Shown here: one piece after another, positions 37,614 through 47,694 of the stretch
Position numbering within the stretch: the first letter of the stretch is position 1
Layout of the letters: each line of letters begins with the position of its first letter
Assembly: GCA_009760855.2 (NCBI GenBank)
Contig: WPIO01000036.1
Coordinates: 792,501-856,500 of the forward strand
Origin: Cristatella mucedo
Taxonomy: Eukaryota > Bryozoa > Phylactolaemata > Cristatellidae
DNA length: 64,000 bases
Direction of reading: 5' to 3'
Notes under the pieces: model-generated
Database searches by the model: none
What the model saw: only the letters and a program-made list of their open reading frames with translations
Told to the model about the DNA's origin: nothing
Made by a program: the position numbers and the translations under genes

Positions 37614-40006
37614 AATATCTGTATATCTATATCAGTCTGCTGCACCCTGGCTGAACAAATTATAAGTGCACTCATTACAGAAGATAATGCATTAGGCTAT
37701 GCAGAAAAGTGCTTTGGAAGATCTTTGGAAATCTTATAGTTATGCTGAGATTATGCAAACTGAGAGGGTGCACAATAAAAATTATTACTAATGAATGATA
37801 TGAACTTGAGTTTTGTTTATCCTACGAGCAAAGACCTAATGACCTAATCCCTCCTGGTTCGCACCGAGGCAGCATTAGCGAGTTCTTTCACGGTTCAGCA
37901 ATCCTATTGCTTTGCTTACTCAACGGCTGAACACCGTTTTTGACCACGCCTGCACCAGTTTTGATTTATTTCACCCACCAAACTGCCGGAAGTACTGACG
38001 TGGCATTTCAGGAATGGAATGACAGCATCGGGGCCTTAGGTCTGAAAAGACAACAGAATCCCGGTCAGCTGGGTACCAACGTAGCCAACACTCGAAGCGC
38101 TGCCTGCATCAAGGACGAAACAAGGCAGACGAAGGAAGAACGATACGAAGCTAGATTAAGCTCGGACAGCTCCATGTCTCCGTCCCGCCCGAAGTCAGAG
38201 AGCGTACTGCCCCCACGTTGGCACCAGCGCGAGTCCGAGAATTCCATGAAAATGTTCATGATTCGCCGAACGTCGCAGACAGAACATGTGTAAGTGAATT
38301 GTGTTTAGTTTGTCCATGCAAGTCTACTGGCGTGAGTAGATTATTCTGCACATTTTTTAAATTTATATGACGAATATAAGCTGCTCTAAATTAATCGAGC
38401 CCGGGAATTTCAATTAGAGGTCCACGAAGGCGGTACTTATTTGCAGCAATTCCTATTAGTTAACCACTAAAGTGTATATAGTTGATGATATACAGCCGAT
38501 CGTAATCTTAAGCTCGATGCCACTAGATATGTGAAAATTAAGAACATTCTGAGAAACCATAAAACACTTGAATGTTTTGATAGAAAGAAGACCCCAGTCT
38601 ACTTCTAAACCCATTAAAGCAGGCAGGGACCGACCGATGGGGACGAAAGCGCTTATTAAAAAGGCATCAATAGCCTGGTGAGCCACTTTAACACTCAAGA
38701 ATGAGGTTTCTCCTGATGGCTCCACAAACATGATAAGTAAGTGAGTCCTAGTTGATCGGCTACCGTCAAACGTGTGTCGGTTGTTAGCCTGGTAACACTT
38801 AACCCTTAGTCAACCAGTTTTGTGCCGAAATGTTTATGTGTAATATGCAAGCCGATTGTTCTGGAGTGTTAGTGCCGTGTCAATATACTGCAATGATTTA
38901 ACCAGTTTTCGGTTTAGATTCCTAAAAAGCTCAGTGGTGTTGTCATTAAAAGTTCGTCTAGAATGATTTACTGCAAGTAATTCCAGCAATGCCTTAAAAT
39001 TTACTGATTATTCTATGTGGCATTGGACGGTTATTCGAATTAAGATATGCATTCAGGATAGAACACTTTGATGGGAGCCGTGAAAGCAAGAGAAAGATTA
39101 TCTTGTCAGGTTGCGTTTGCATCATTGATGTGTACTGTTTTGCTTTGGTCCTATTTTATTTTCACAGAAAATATACGAAGCATGTTAGCACATGTATAGG
39201 CGAGTGTGAACCAGTTAGGGTTAGCCATCAAGAGCCAAGGGCGAGCCCGTAGATGTCACCTCAAGTTGTTATCATGTTGCTCAAGTCAAACCAGACAAAT
39301 ATCGACGAACCAGCCGATTTACTGCCACCCTAATTTCATAGGATTAGAGAACTGATAAGCGTTCGCTTCTCGATAGAATTATATTGAGGTGCTGCTCGGT
39401 AAGTGAGCTCAATGCAATGAATGCTATTACCAGCTTGTGTGTGACTGAATTATTTAACTTCCAACACCCGGCTCAGCTGTGAATGCTCAAGGCATGGCAA
39501 CGCGGCCGTTGCAGACCACCGCAAAAATCAACCAGATTCGGACTTAAGACTCTGGCATTTGTGACGAGCGGCACCCAAAGCTTGAACCAGAATGCCCTCA
39601 AAATCGCCGTGGATAAGGCCAAAATGCAGGATACACCGGCGTCGGCATCCCCCTCAAGCCGACCAGCAGGCACGCTTCTGTGCGACGTGTACGTTCGTGC
39701 GGCCAAAGATCATGTGCCTGCGAGTGGCATGGAGCTAGCCCTGAAGACAGGTGAGACTCTCCTACGGCTGTGGCAGTGATAGCAGCAGGTCACCGATCTA
39801 AGCATTCGCCTTAAGTCCTTGTCGATGGCCGATCAATTATGAAAGAGTCTTGCCAAGGCTCAAAAAGCCTTTCTACATACATTGCAGGCGACATCGTGTA
39901 CCAGCTACGAGACGAAGGGAACGGGTGGTGCTTCGGTCGCATAGCCTGCCGCGATGGCCTTTACCCGGCTGCTTGCGTGGAAGTCCTGAAACTGCAGTTT
40001 AAATGA
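15903..40006 (+). CDS. PACSIN: PACSIN/syndapin F-BAR and SH3 protein, complete, ten exons
   Basis: Membrane-bending adaptor of endocytosis and actin remodelling. Exons: 15903-16009, 18707-18816, 21921-22050, 27432-27552, 29007-29225, 31664-31782, 33400-33520, 38012-38289, 39515-39750 and 39888-40006. All have GT-AG borders and phases agree at every join; the total of 1560 bp gives 519 residues. ATG at 15903 is chosen because it opens the frame leading into TFWDAGQY (17-24) and VKRIENG, the family's N-terminal signature. F-BAR domain spans about 16-310, with KERAEIE, YHK at 119-121, FKQCQDAE and PEFEEW at its end. A Ser/Pro/basic linker covers about 315-455 with no NPF motif seen. SH3 is about 459-515. 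The exon at 39515 has a second usable acceptor at 39536. Length is slightly above the usual 420-490. Introns hold LINE-A, LINE-C, LINE-B and SINE copies. Confidence 0.93.
17104..17288 (-). mobile_element. LINE-A 3' tail copy
   Basis: Plus-strand AAT/AAG repeats lead into TGCACTTGATACAGCGCCCT, then TCTTTCTAGGCGCTTTACAT, the reverse complement of the LINE-A end. Only the 3' UTR is present, so this is a very short 5'-truncated insertion in PACSIN intron 1. Confidence 0.85.
17289..17352 (+). mobile_element. SINE-1 3' fragment
   Basis: Shows GCAGTGATCGTAGCC, GGTCTTCTGCTGCC and CTAATGAGGCTGTTGA, the decayed SINE-1 body. No head is present; it abuts the LINE-A tail copy. Confidence 0.6.
17353..18706. 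other. PACSIN intron 1 remainder, nothing recognised
   Basis: No repeat family or exon recognised in this stretch up to the acceptor at 18706. Confidence 0.45.
19465..21258 (+). mobile_element. LINE-A, long but heavily decayed copy
   Basis: Reaches further 5' than the 7070 copy. It begins in the linker between endonuclease and reverse transcriptase (AELKKAYKRSELTVHRQAYK-type frame), then passes through decayed reverse transcriptase (NFCPVSLLRF, FDQRFSY, AIDHQVLLE) and C-terminal parts to the ATT tail at 21220-21258. Several deletions, including most of the catalytic-to-C-terminal region, and many stops show it is old. It lies in PACSIN intron 2, sense direction. Confidence 0.82.
21655..21790 (+). 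mobile_element. SINE-1 copy
   Basis: Head fragment ACCCAGGTCGTGCTTTCGAG (B-box region), then ATTGCCCACT, GTTAAGGCTCTTCTG and TAAATGAGGCTGTTGAA. The A-box half is missing or unrecognisable. It ends about 130 bp before the PACSIN exon at 21921. Confidence 0.7.
22051..23138. other. PACSIN intron 3, nothing recognised
   Basis: Donor GTAGGT at 22051. No repeat family recognised; the short frames here show no known motif. Confidence 0.45.
23139..23225 (-). mobile_element. LINE-A 3' tail copy
   Basis: AATAATAATAC then ACTTGATAAAGCACCCTCAG and TCTTTCTAGATGCTTTACAT: the reverse complement of the last 85 bp of LINE-A. Confidence 0.82.
24205..24352 (+). mobile_element. SINE-2 copy
   Basis: Head AGCCCAGTGGTTAAGGTAC, CTCGACCAAGGTC, an insert with TGTATTTGATG, a degraded B box (CCGTAGGCTCTG), then GCGCCTGAGTAGAGATTAAG and GCTATACACATGAATTATAT. 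Located in PACSIN intron 3. Confidence 0.78.
25565..26457 (+). mobile_element. LINE-C, decayed reverse transcriptase fragment
   Basis: Broken frames give LGFHFYADSGTKLYLSS (the YADD core changed to YADS), LWMATNFLNFNDDRTKLIIM, NNLGMLYRGDVSLDE and a decayed C-terminal end. The 3' end has CACCTTGAGATAGATTATGC and ends TTATTGTTATTAAC. Related to LINE-A but with a different 3' UTR. Confidence 0.7.
26458..27431. other. PACSIN intron 3 end
   Basis: 26460-26700 may hold minus-strand LINE debris (AGTTCAGGAGTGAGTTTCAG). A CAG run lies at about 27329-27342. The open frame 27144-27497 reads into the PACSIN exon in the wrong frame and is not a gene. Confidence 0.4.
28075..28597 (+). mobile_element. LINE-C 3' fragment with ATT tail
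   Basis: Begins with GGGCATCACTGGCACTGC as in LINE-A, then jumps to the C-terminal part (LKSFGDLVFSSYEPKVWKWL) and a 3' end with GTTGTAAAGGGC and ATT repeats at 28577-28597. The reverse transcriptase core is deleted. Confidence 0.7.
29695..29905 (-). mobile_element. LINE-B 3' fragment, decayed
   Basis: Reverse complement of the LINE-B end: TCTGTCTGTAACTCCACAAA, GAGAGTTTTATATAGCTCAC and AGCCTCAGCGGCTTTC are all recognisable. It lies in PACSIN intron 5. Confidence 0.75.
29906..31284. other. PACSIN intron 5, nothing recognised
   Basis: AT-rich patch at about 30816-30870 (TTATATT words). No repeat family or exon recognised. Confidence 0.45.
31285..31430 (+). mobile_element. SINE-1 copy
   Basis: CTCAGCCTATGGGTAACGTG (A-box-like), GTGACCCAGTCACGGGTTTG and GAGTTCTGT (B-box-like), then a decayed body with TTCACTGCAATCGTGAG and GGTTAAATAACC. 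PACSIN intron 5. Confidence 0.68.
32400..32945 (+). mobile_element. LINE-C 3' fragment
   Basis: TTGAAATATTTTAGTGATCT, AAAAGTCTGGAGCTAGC and CATCTGGCATGACTTTG match the C-terminal coding part of the copy at 28075; the 3' end has CTTGCACAGTGTTGTACAGA and ATT repeats at 32920-32940. Confidence 0.65.
33521..34640. other. PACSIN intron 7, nothing recognised
   Basis: Only a short GTGCGTGCGTGCGTGG run at about 34076-34091 stands out. Confidence 0.45.
34650..34897 (+). mobile_element. LINE-A-like 3' fragment
   Basis: Keeps the end of the coding region (STATSTFKKKLKPLL) and part of the 3' UTR, with the repeated word AACATGCACAGTG/AGCATGCACAGTG. It meets a LINE-A copy of opposite direction at about 34900. 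Confidence 0.65.
34905..35890 (-). mobile_element. LINE-A copy with internal deletion
   Basis: Minus strand: FKKAVVRPFNK and NFSPVPPT, then a QSGY block, then a jump to the C-terminal domain. The catalytic reverse transcriptase core is missing. Near the junction, at about 35478-35510, GGTCGTCCAACGAAA is tandemly repeated as GGTCGTCCAATGAAA. Confidence 0.72.
36020..36172 (+). mobile_element. SINE-1 copy
   Basis: Head with TGCCTAGTGATAAGGTGGTC (A-box-like), GTGACCCAGGTTTTGGGC and GGCTCGAATCTT (B box), then GATAGCAGCAAAGGTTATTC and AAATGAGGCTATTGAAT. PACSIN intron 7. Confidence 0.75.
36490..37385 (+). mobile_element. LINE-B 3' half with TACATT tail
   Basis: Begins upstream of the C-terminal domain (ARNLGVVFNRCLNFKSF) and runs through MNVAARLVFKSQRFDHA, LTHKARHGLAPSYLAELLHQ and SDRSFSSAGPRL, then a TGA where most copies have W. 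The 3' UTR ends TACATTACATTACTAG at 37370-37385. Confidence 0.85.
37561..37611 (+). repeat. (CT)n microsatellite
   Basis: About 50 bp of CT repeat with one A interruption, in PACSIN intron 7. Confidence 0.95.
38290..39514. other. PACSIN intron 8, nothing recognised
   Basis: Donor GTAAGT at 38290. The sequence holds a strong polypyrimidine acceptor at 39476 that leads only to stops, upstream of the usable one at 39514. No repeat family recognised. Confidence 0.45.
39515..40006 (+). CDS. PACSIN: PACSIN last two exons: linker end and divergent SH3
   Basis: Exons 39515-39750 and 39888-40006, with a phase-1 join inside Gly481. The SH3 reads through VYVRAAKDH, MELALKTGD, GWCFGR and GLYPAACVEVL. 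Conserved: Trp494, Pro507, the Gly-Asp turn and Glu475. Not conserved: the ALYDY motif is AAKDH (Lys466, His468 where tyrosines are usual) and the usual ANYV is AACV (Cys510). The protein ends four residues after the SH3 with LQFK and a TGA at 40004-40006. A better polypyrimidine acceptor at 39476 cannot be used because every frame from it hits a stop. Confidence 0.85.
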
Positions 40007-40486
40007 GACATTCGACATTGATGAGCACTCAGTGTGAGCTAGCTAACAAGGGCCGAGTCGCTAACTTTCTGAGACCAGCTTTGTGGGAGCCAACTTTCGA
40101 GGATGGCTGTTGCATAGCAGCCCACCAACACCAGCTGTTTGCTTCTATTTGCTGCCGGCGACCAGTGTAGGCAATGTCAGAATTCTCTTCTGAAATAATA
40201 TCTTAGCCATGCAGCGTCGTTCCCTCGGTTTGCATTGGATTCACGATGGCTACGCCGTGATTTGCAGGGTTCTCCTTACTAATTATTTCCAAGCCCAGTG
40301 TAGCTACAGTTCTTTGCTCTGATGGACTGTCTGCTAACATTACCCTGACCTGGGTACTTATTGCAGTGCTCAAGAATTATAAATTCACACCAATGCAAGC
40401 GCAAAAATACCTGCTGAGGTACGTCAGCTACAAAACGTTTGTAGGTGCTTGGCTGTATATGCAACTCAACCGATGGCAGAGTTGTA

Positions 40487-41282
40487 TAAATAATGATAGT
40501 ATTAATACAGTTGTATAGCGAATCAGAGAACTTAATCTCTTCTAAGCACTTTACGTATGCTATCAAGGAAGCGCGATCATATGGTTACTGGTAACATGCA
40601 CAATGTCAACAAGCATAGCATGGTTATAGGTGAAATGCACGGTGCCAAATGTAAAACATGGTTAGTGATAGCTTACACAATGTCAATAAGCATACCATGG
40701 TTAGAACCGACATGCACAGGACCAAAATTCCAATACGATTCGTGACGACATGGGCAGTGTCAGCTCGAATACAAACGTAAAGGACGAATTATTGAGACAC
40801 ACTCTAAATACTGAGGAATATGTGCGTTTGATTTCGCAGAGTCGGGGATATTGCGCAGTCAATCGGGAGTGAGTTCCAAGCTTTAGGAGCATTCCAACTA
40901 AAGACTCGGTGTCCAAAAGATTCAAGGTTCGTACGAGATGTAGCTAAATGCTGTTAGTCGAAAAATCAGGCGGTACGATGCCTACATAATTTGGGAGATA
41001 AGTTCTGATAAGTAGGCGTAAGAGTCAAAGAATTAAGAGACCTAAGAGTGAGTGACAAAGCCTTGAAGTCGATATGCTGGTTGATTAAAGCCTGTGCTGG
41101 TCAATCAGAAGTGGTGTGATCTATCAACTACGACACTCGCGAACAAGCCTAGCTGCGGGGAAATTTTCTCGAACTGTAAGTGCCTGATTACAGAGGCTTG
41201 TAGACCAATAAGCAGTGTGTAACAGTAGCCAAGGCGAGATGTTACAAATGCATTGACCGATTTGAGTGTAGCATTTCTTTTT
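40487..41282 (-). mobile_element. LINE-A 3' half
   Basis: Minus strand: 3' tail (TATAGCG, TCTTCTAAGCACTTTACGTA) at 40510-40560, 3' UTR with repeated AACATGCACA words, then broken C-terminal coding sequence (AFVTSRLGYCYTLLIGL, LQFEKISPQLGLF). Its 5' break at about 41282 abuts the end of the LINE-B copy. Confidence 0.78.
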
Positions 41283-41284
41283 TT

Positions 41285-43350
41285 ACTTGTAATGTATCTC
41301 CGTCTGTAACTCCCCAATGTCATAAAGACTATGTGAATGTTACGCAGGAGAGTTTTGTATAGCGAACTCACAGCCTAAGCTTCTTTTCTTACGCATTCGG
41401 TAGCCAACAGACTTGATCTCACCCAACAAAGAAAAAGTGGGAAGCATAGCAGAGTAGCTGAGGTAGTGAGTAGCATGGAAGTAGCACCTCAGGACCACTG
41501 GATGAGCCATAGTCGGCAGCAGGGGAGTAGTTGTCATTGCCTAAGAATTGCGAAAGTGAGTTCCACATTCTAGGACCTGCAGAGCTAAAGCTTCTGTCGC
41601 CAACGGTCTTTAAGTGGAAGAATGGAACAGCTAATTTATTGTCCATGCACGACCTGGGGGCACGAAGAGGTTGAAACTGGTGCAGCAGTTCAGCTAGGTA
41701 CGAAGGAGCCAACCCGTGACGGGCCTTGTGGGTCAGCTTAAGAACTTTGCTCTGTATCCGTTGATCAACCGGCATCCATTCTAGCTCTTTTAGCGAAAGA
41801 GACACGTGCTCAAACCTCTGGGACTTGAAGACTAGCCTGGCAGCTATATTCATAGTCAGCTGCAGTGGCCTAGTTGCTTTCCTTGGTAGCCCATCTAAAA
41901 AGGGAATTACAATAATCAAGCCGAGACAGAACTAAAGAGATGGTTAAATTTTTTACAAACCTCTGTGGAAGAGAGCTACTAATCTTGGATAGTGATTGGA
42001 AGCGATGGCTAATTGTAGAAGCAGTCCTCTGAATGAAGCTTTTAAAATTGAGGCAGCTGTCGAAAACTACACCTTAATTTCGAGCCCATGATGATGGTCG
42101 CACAATAGCATCACTTATTAGAAGAGCAAAGCCTTTTAATCCAGCCGCACGCTTAGGGTGTCCTATGATCCGCAGTTAGGTTTTATCGTCATTTTAGTTT
42201 CAAGAAGTTTTCCGACATCCAGGATCAGATGTCGGCAAGGCAAGCATTCATTTTCTCAGTTGCTGTAGCAGATTCTGACGATTTGAATGACAAATACAGC
42301 TGAGTATCGTCTGCATAAATGTGATATCTTATTCCATGGGCCTTAATCACTTTTCCCTGAGCTTTAGTATATATGGAGAACAGCAAGGGACCAAGTACAG
42401 ACCTTTGAGGGACTCCACTGTCTCGTGTGTGAGAGCTGACCCCCACACGACACGGATTGAACACGATCAGACGAGTACGATTTAAACCACGCCAGTGCTT
42501 CATCTGCCAGTTCGATCGTTGTTCTCAATCGTTCAAGTAGCTCATCGTGATCAATGGTGTCGAAGGCAGCTGACAGATCTAGCAGAGCTAGGGCAGTGAC
42601 ATTTCCGTTATCGTAGCCATGTAGAATGTATGGAGGAGAGCAGTTTTAGTGTAGCACTGTCTCTAGAACCCCGATTGAAATGTTTCTGAAATTTCATTCT
42701 CTTCAATATGCTCAACAAGCTGTTTAGCAACAATTCTTTCAAGAATCTTCAACAAGAAAGGAAGAAGGGAAACTGGGCGATAGTTTTCAAAGACCTCTAT
42801 ATCTAATCCAGGCTGTTTAAGTATGGATCTAACGATTGCCGATTTGAAGGAATTGCGGACGACATCTTTTCCCAAAGAAGCATCACAAATCTCCGTTATG
42901 GCAGGGCTAAGATGGTCAGCCAGTGAAGACCACAGAAATGAAGGTATAGGGTCTTCAGGAGGCGAGAATTTTCGCTAGACCTTATTAAGGTAGCCACAAC
43001 GCCTGCAGAAACCTCGGAAAACCTTTTAAGCAAGGTCACAGGTTGTGATACTGCAATTGCTTTAGTCGGAGGGGGCTTTATGGAGGCAAGATTTATTGCA
43101 CGATAATGTGCACAGTTTGTCAGTAAAGAAGGCTGAAAACTTGTCGGCTGAGCCCTTAATATCTGGGATTTAGACCTCATAGCATTGGCCAGTAAATAGT
43201 TTACTGTCTTATAAATCTGGTTAGGGTCCGACTGGCAGGAATTCAGCTTTTGAGTGAAAAAAGAAGCCCTAGCTTTTGTAAGCTTACGGGTGTAAGCTCA
43301 AAGGAAGTCTGAAATTGACTAGATCTGCATCAGACCCAAATCTCTTGAAA
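41285..43350 (-). mobile_element. LINE-B, longest copy: reverse transcriptase and C-terminal domain
   Basis: Minus strand, in order: [102 protein letters not shown], catalytic [10 protein letters not shown], then GLPRKATRPLQLTMNIAARL and LAPSYLAELLHQFQPL, ending in the TACATT-type 3' end. Several frameshifts split the reading frame. Same general architecture as LINE-A (CR1/L2-like) but with a clearly different protein and 3' UTR. The endonuclease is missing. Confidence 0.88.
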
Positions 43351-43359
43351 GGATAGAGA

Positions 43360-43870
43360 AGAAAATTCTATCGAGAATTCGACTCGCTGAAAGGCTGGAA
43401 GGAATCAGAGGAAAGGTACAACTGAGTATCATCCGCATAGAAGTGTGTACATAGACTGCGCTCGGCCATCACAACAGCTGCCGGTGGAGTATGCACTGTG
43501 AACAAAAGCAGACCGAGCACAGATCCCCGAGGGGTATCCCTGTATTTCCTTGTTCTCCTTTGATCTTTGTACATTCCCATTGGTGATACTCTTGAGTCTT
43601 CTTCTAGGAGATGAAATCTTAAATATTGCTGTGCATGGGCCAGCGATGCCCAGACAAGATGAGAGGCGCCCGAGAAGTAATTGGTGATCAATAGTATCAA
43701 ATGCGGCCAAAATGATCAAGCAAAACAACTTGAGAAACTTTACCGAAGCTTGCATTCCCGAGAAGGTCGTTGTACACCCAAAGCATGCTGACTGCGTGTA
43801 GTGATTCGCCGTAAAACTACACTGGAACTTAATCACCAGATTTGAAAATTAACTTCAAGATTTTGGCTGG
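43360..43870 (-). mobile_element. LINE-A reverse transcriptase fragment
   Basis: Minus strand: LIILAAFDTIDHQLLLGRLS, PRGSVLGLLLFTVHTPP and [15 protein letters not shown]. Two frames overlap, so a frameshift separates the FDTIDH block from the YADD block. It lacks its 3' end. Confidence 0.8.
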
Positions 43871-43887
43871 TCTGCCTTTGATACACC

Positions 43888-43929
43888 CACCCACCCCCAC
43901 ACACCCACACACAAACATATATATATATT

Positions 43930-43932
<3 letters not shown>
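43888..43932 (+). repeat. CCCA/CA repeat and short TA run
   Basis: CACCCACCCACCCCCACACA is followed by ACATATATATATATTA. The TA part borders the 3' side of the R2-type element on the minus strand. Confidence 0.85.
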
Positions 43933-45410
<1,478 letters not shown>

Positions 45411-45784
45411 GTTATGCATTTAAGCTTGTACGCGAGCTGTGTACAAGCTTGTGAACTTTAGTGACTGTTTTTCGTTTGAAAATCTACCGTGAGAGCTCTA
45501 ATAACGTGTACGTCGTGCTGCAGGTATGAGACCTGACGGGAGCTCTCGTTTAAGGGGAAATTTCCTTTTTGGTGTCTAATACAATGTCATAAGGCTGCCA
45601 GTTGCTATATATTTTGAAATTGCTGTTTTACTCGCATCCCTCGCTAAAGGCCACACATACATATTTGGCCAATCAAGGGTTGTCTCTGATGCGGTGGGCG
45701 CTCTTAAGAGTTTTCTTTGCTTGCCTGGACGCTCTCTGACCGCCGACCACATCCGGCAAAAATTTGCAATCTTTATAATTCATT

Positions 45785-46640
45785 CACGATAGGATTCCTA
45801 TCAATAGCAGCTTCTTTTTATTTTCGTTCAGTTTAGGGAAATTGCTGACATACAGGACCGTATGTCTGCCAAGCCAAGCGCACAGTTTGTCAATCGCTGC
45901 AGCAGAGACCGACGATTTAAATGATGAATACAGCTGAGTATCTTCAGCATACAAGTGATAGCTGACTCCGTGGTCCAGAATAACTTTTTCAAAGAGGTCA
46001 CTGTCAATGCAAGACAGCAAAGGACGGAGAACGGAGCCCCGTAGGACTCCTCAGCTGACAGGTCTGGCGGATGAGACCTCACGTCCACCGATTGAACACG
46101 ATCAGATAAGCACGATTTGAACCACGCCAGTGCCTCGCCTGCCAGACCGATGGATGTTTTTAATTGTTCCAGACCAAAAACACCGTGATCAATAGTGTCG
46201 AGCGCAGCTGCTAGATCCTAAATGGCTAGGGCAGTGACATTTCCGTCATCATTGCTGCATGAGATGTAATTAGTTGTGAGCCGTGATGGCTCATTAGATA
46301 AGGCGGTTGCTTTTCACGACCTCGGTCCCAACGTTGTGGGTTCAAATTCTGCGGTGGGGGATTCTCATCGTCACTGCAAGCGATGGTGATGGCAGTAAAG
46401 GCTCTTCTGTCTCTATACAAAAGAGGCTCTTAAATCATCAGATATTTTATTTAGTTGCGCAGAGGAGAGCAGTTTCAGACAAGTTGTGTTCAGATTTGGA
46501 AAATGTTCTGACAACTTGTTCTTTTGTATGTATGCTGCGAGCTGCTTAGCAACCGTCTTGTCAAGCGTATTAGACAAAAAAGGAAGAAGAGAAACTTGAC
46601 GATAGTTATACAGGACAGGGCACAAAAAAGGTGGTTAGGC
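45785..46640 (-). mobile_element. LINE-B reverse transcriptase copy, split by a SINE
   Basis: Minus strand: YRQVSLLPFLSNTLDKTVAK, then the SINE-1 insertion (46277-46450), then the FDTIDH region (46190-46240), a serial block near 46050 and HLYAEDTQLYSSFKSS, where catalytic YADD has become YAED. Frameshifts and stops occur throughout. Confidence 0.8.
46277..46450 (+). mobile_element. SINE-1 copy with target-site duplication
   Basis: About 174 bp: GATGGCTCATTAGATAAGG (A box), GGGTTCAAATTC (B box), then CACTGCAAGCGATGGTGATG, GTAAAGGCTCTTCTGTC and AAAGAGGCTCTTAAATC. TTAGTTG at 46270-46276 and again at 46451-46457 flanks it. Removing the SINE and one TTAGTTG rejoins the LINE-B sequence around it. 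Confidence 0.85.
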
Positions 46641-46664
46641 AGATGTACCCAAGGATAACAAAAT

Positions 46665-47145
46665 CCCGGATGTAATGTATCACCGTCTGTAACTCCACAA
46701 AGTCATAAAGACCATGTGGATGTTACGCAGGAGAGTTTTGTATAGCGCACTCACAGCCTAAGCGGCTTTCGGTACGCATTCGGTAGCCAACAGACATCGT
46801 CTCACGCAACAGAGAGAAAGTGGGAAGCATAGCTGAGTCAGAAGAGCAGTTGAGGTAGTGATTAGCATGGAAGTAGCAGCTCAGGACCGCTGAAAAAGAT
46901 GTGCCATAGTCGGCAGTAGGAGAGTACTTATCGTTGCGTAAGAATTGTGGAAGCGAGTTCCACAGTCTAGGACTTACAGAGCTAAAGCTTCTGTCACCAA
47001 CTGTCTTTAAGCGGAGGAATGGGACAGCTAATTTATTGTCCACACAGGACCTGAGGGCGCGAACAGGCTGAAACTGATGCAGCAGTTCAGCTAGGTACGA
47101 AGAAGCCAAGCCGTTGCGGGCCTTGTAGATCAGCGTAAGATATGG
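46665..47145 (-). mobile_element. LINE-B 3' end
   Basis: Frame 47166-46723 holds SYLAELLHQFQPVRALRSC, VGDRSFSSVSPRLWNSLPQF and TMSVGYRMRTESRLGCECAI; the 3' UTR ends at TACATTACAT (46670-46680). Very close in sequence to the copy at 4328-4918. Confidence 0.87.
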
Positions 47146-47289
47146 CCTTCGATATGAAGGATACAATGAATATGCTCCACCGAACCGAAGATCTGCAGCC
47201 AGTCAAGAAAGCTGACTTGACTGTGGCTTTGGCTTTTAGTGTGAATGTTAAGGTCTCATGCAATAGATAATGGTGTGTCGCACAAGAAT

Positions 47290-47640
47290 ATTTTAGTGAG
47301 GATCTACAAGGATTCCTCTAAAATCGAGGTTCGACAACCAAAAGGAGGTCGACAGATTGCAAATGTGAGAGGCATTGTATTTGGTGGGACGTGGTAGCAA
47401 CTGACTCAAGCAATAGCCCATGTGAAAAATAGCAGGCCTGATAGCCTAGCGATTCTTGAACAATGGCAGCAGCTCGGCCGCCAACCCTCGCAGACCTCAC
47501 GGAATGAAAGAATGAGATTCCCGGTGAGGTGGTCTTAGATATACAGCCACAAGAGTGGGTTGTCATTCAAGTCTCGTTCAGCAGAAATGTATCTAGCTTC
47601 TCATGAACAATCTGACCGCGCGTAAGTACCAACTAAACAA
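47290..47640 (-). mobile_element. LINE endonuclease fragment
   Basis: Minus strand: FLLNET then a TGA where the (T/N)ETW motif has W, then ISFFHSVRSARVGGRAAAIV, the G-rich strand of the apurinic-like endonuclease domain of CR1/L2 LINEs. It is the only endonuclease piece recognised in the window. Confidence 0.68.
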
Positions 47641-47694
47641 CCAACCCACTAGTTATAGGAAACAAGAGTAATTCAGAAACTTAAAGATTATTAC

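Noticed and set aside
39477-39514. PACSIN exon 9 starting at the strong acceptor 39476
   Set aside because: All three frames from there meet a stop before the SH3 region; only a start at 39515 or 39536 continues.
46277-46350. Possible true tRNA gene
   Set aside because: A and B boxes are present but the stems do not pair as a tRNA cloverleaf by eye, and the same head recurs with a shared non-tRNA body in eight places: a SINE.
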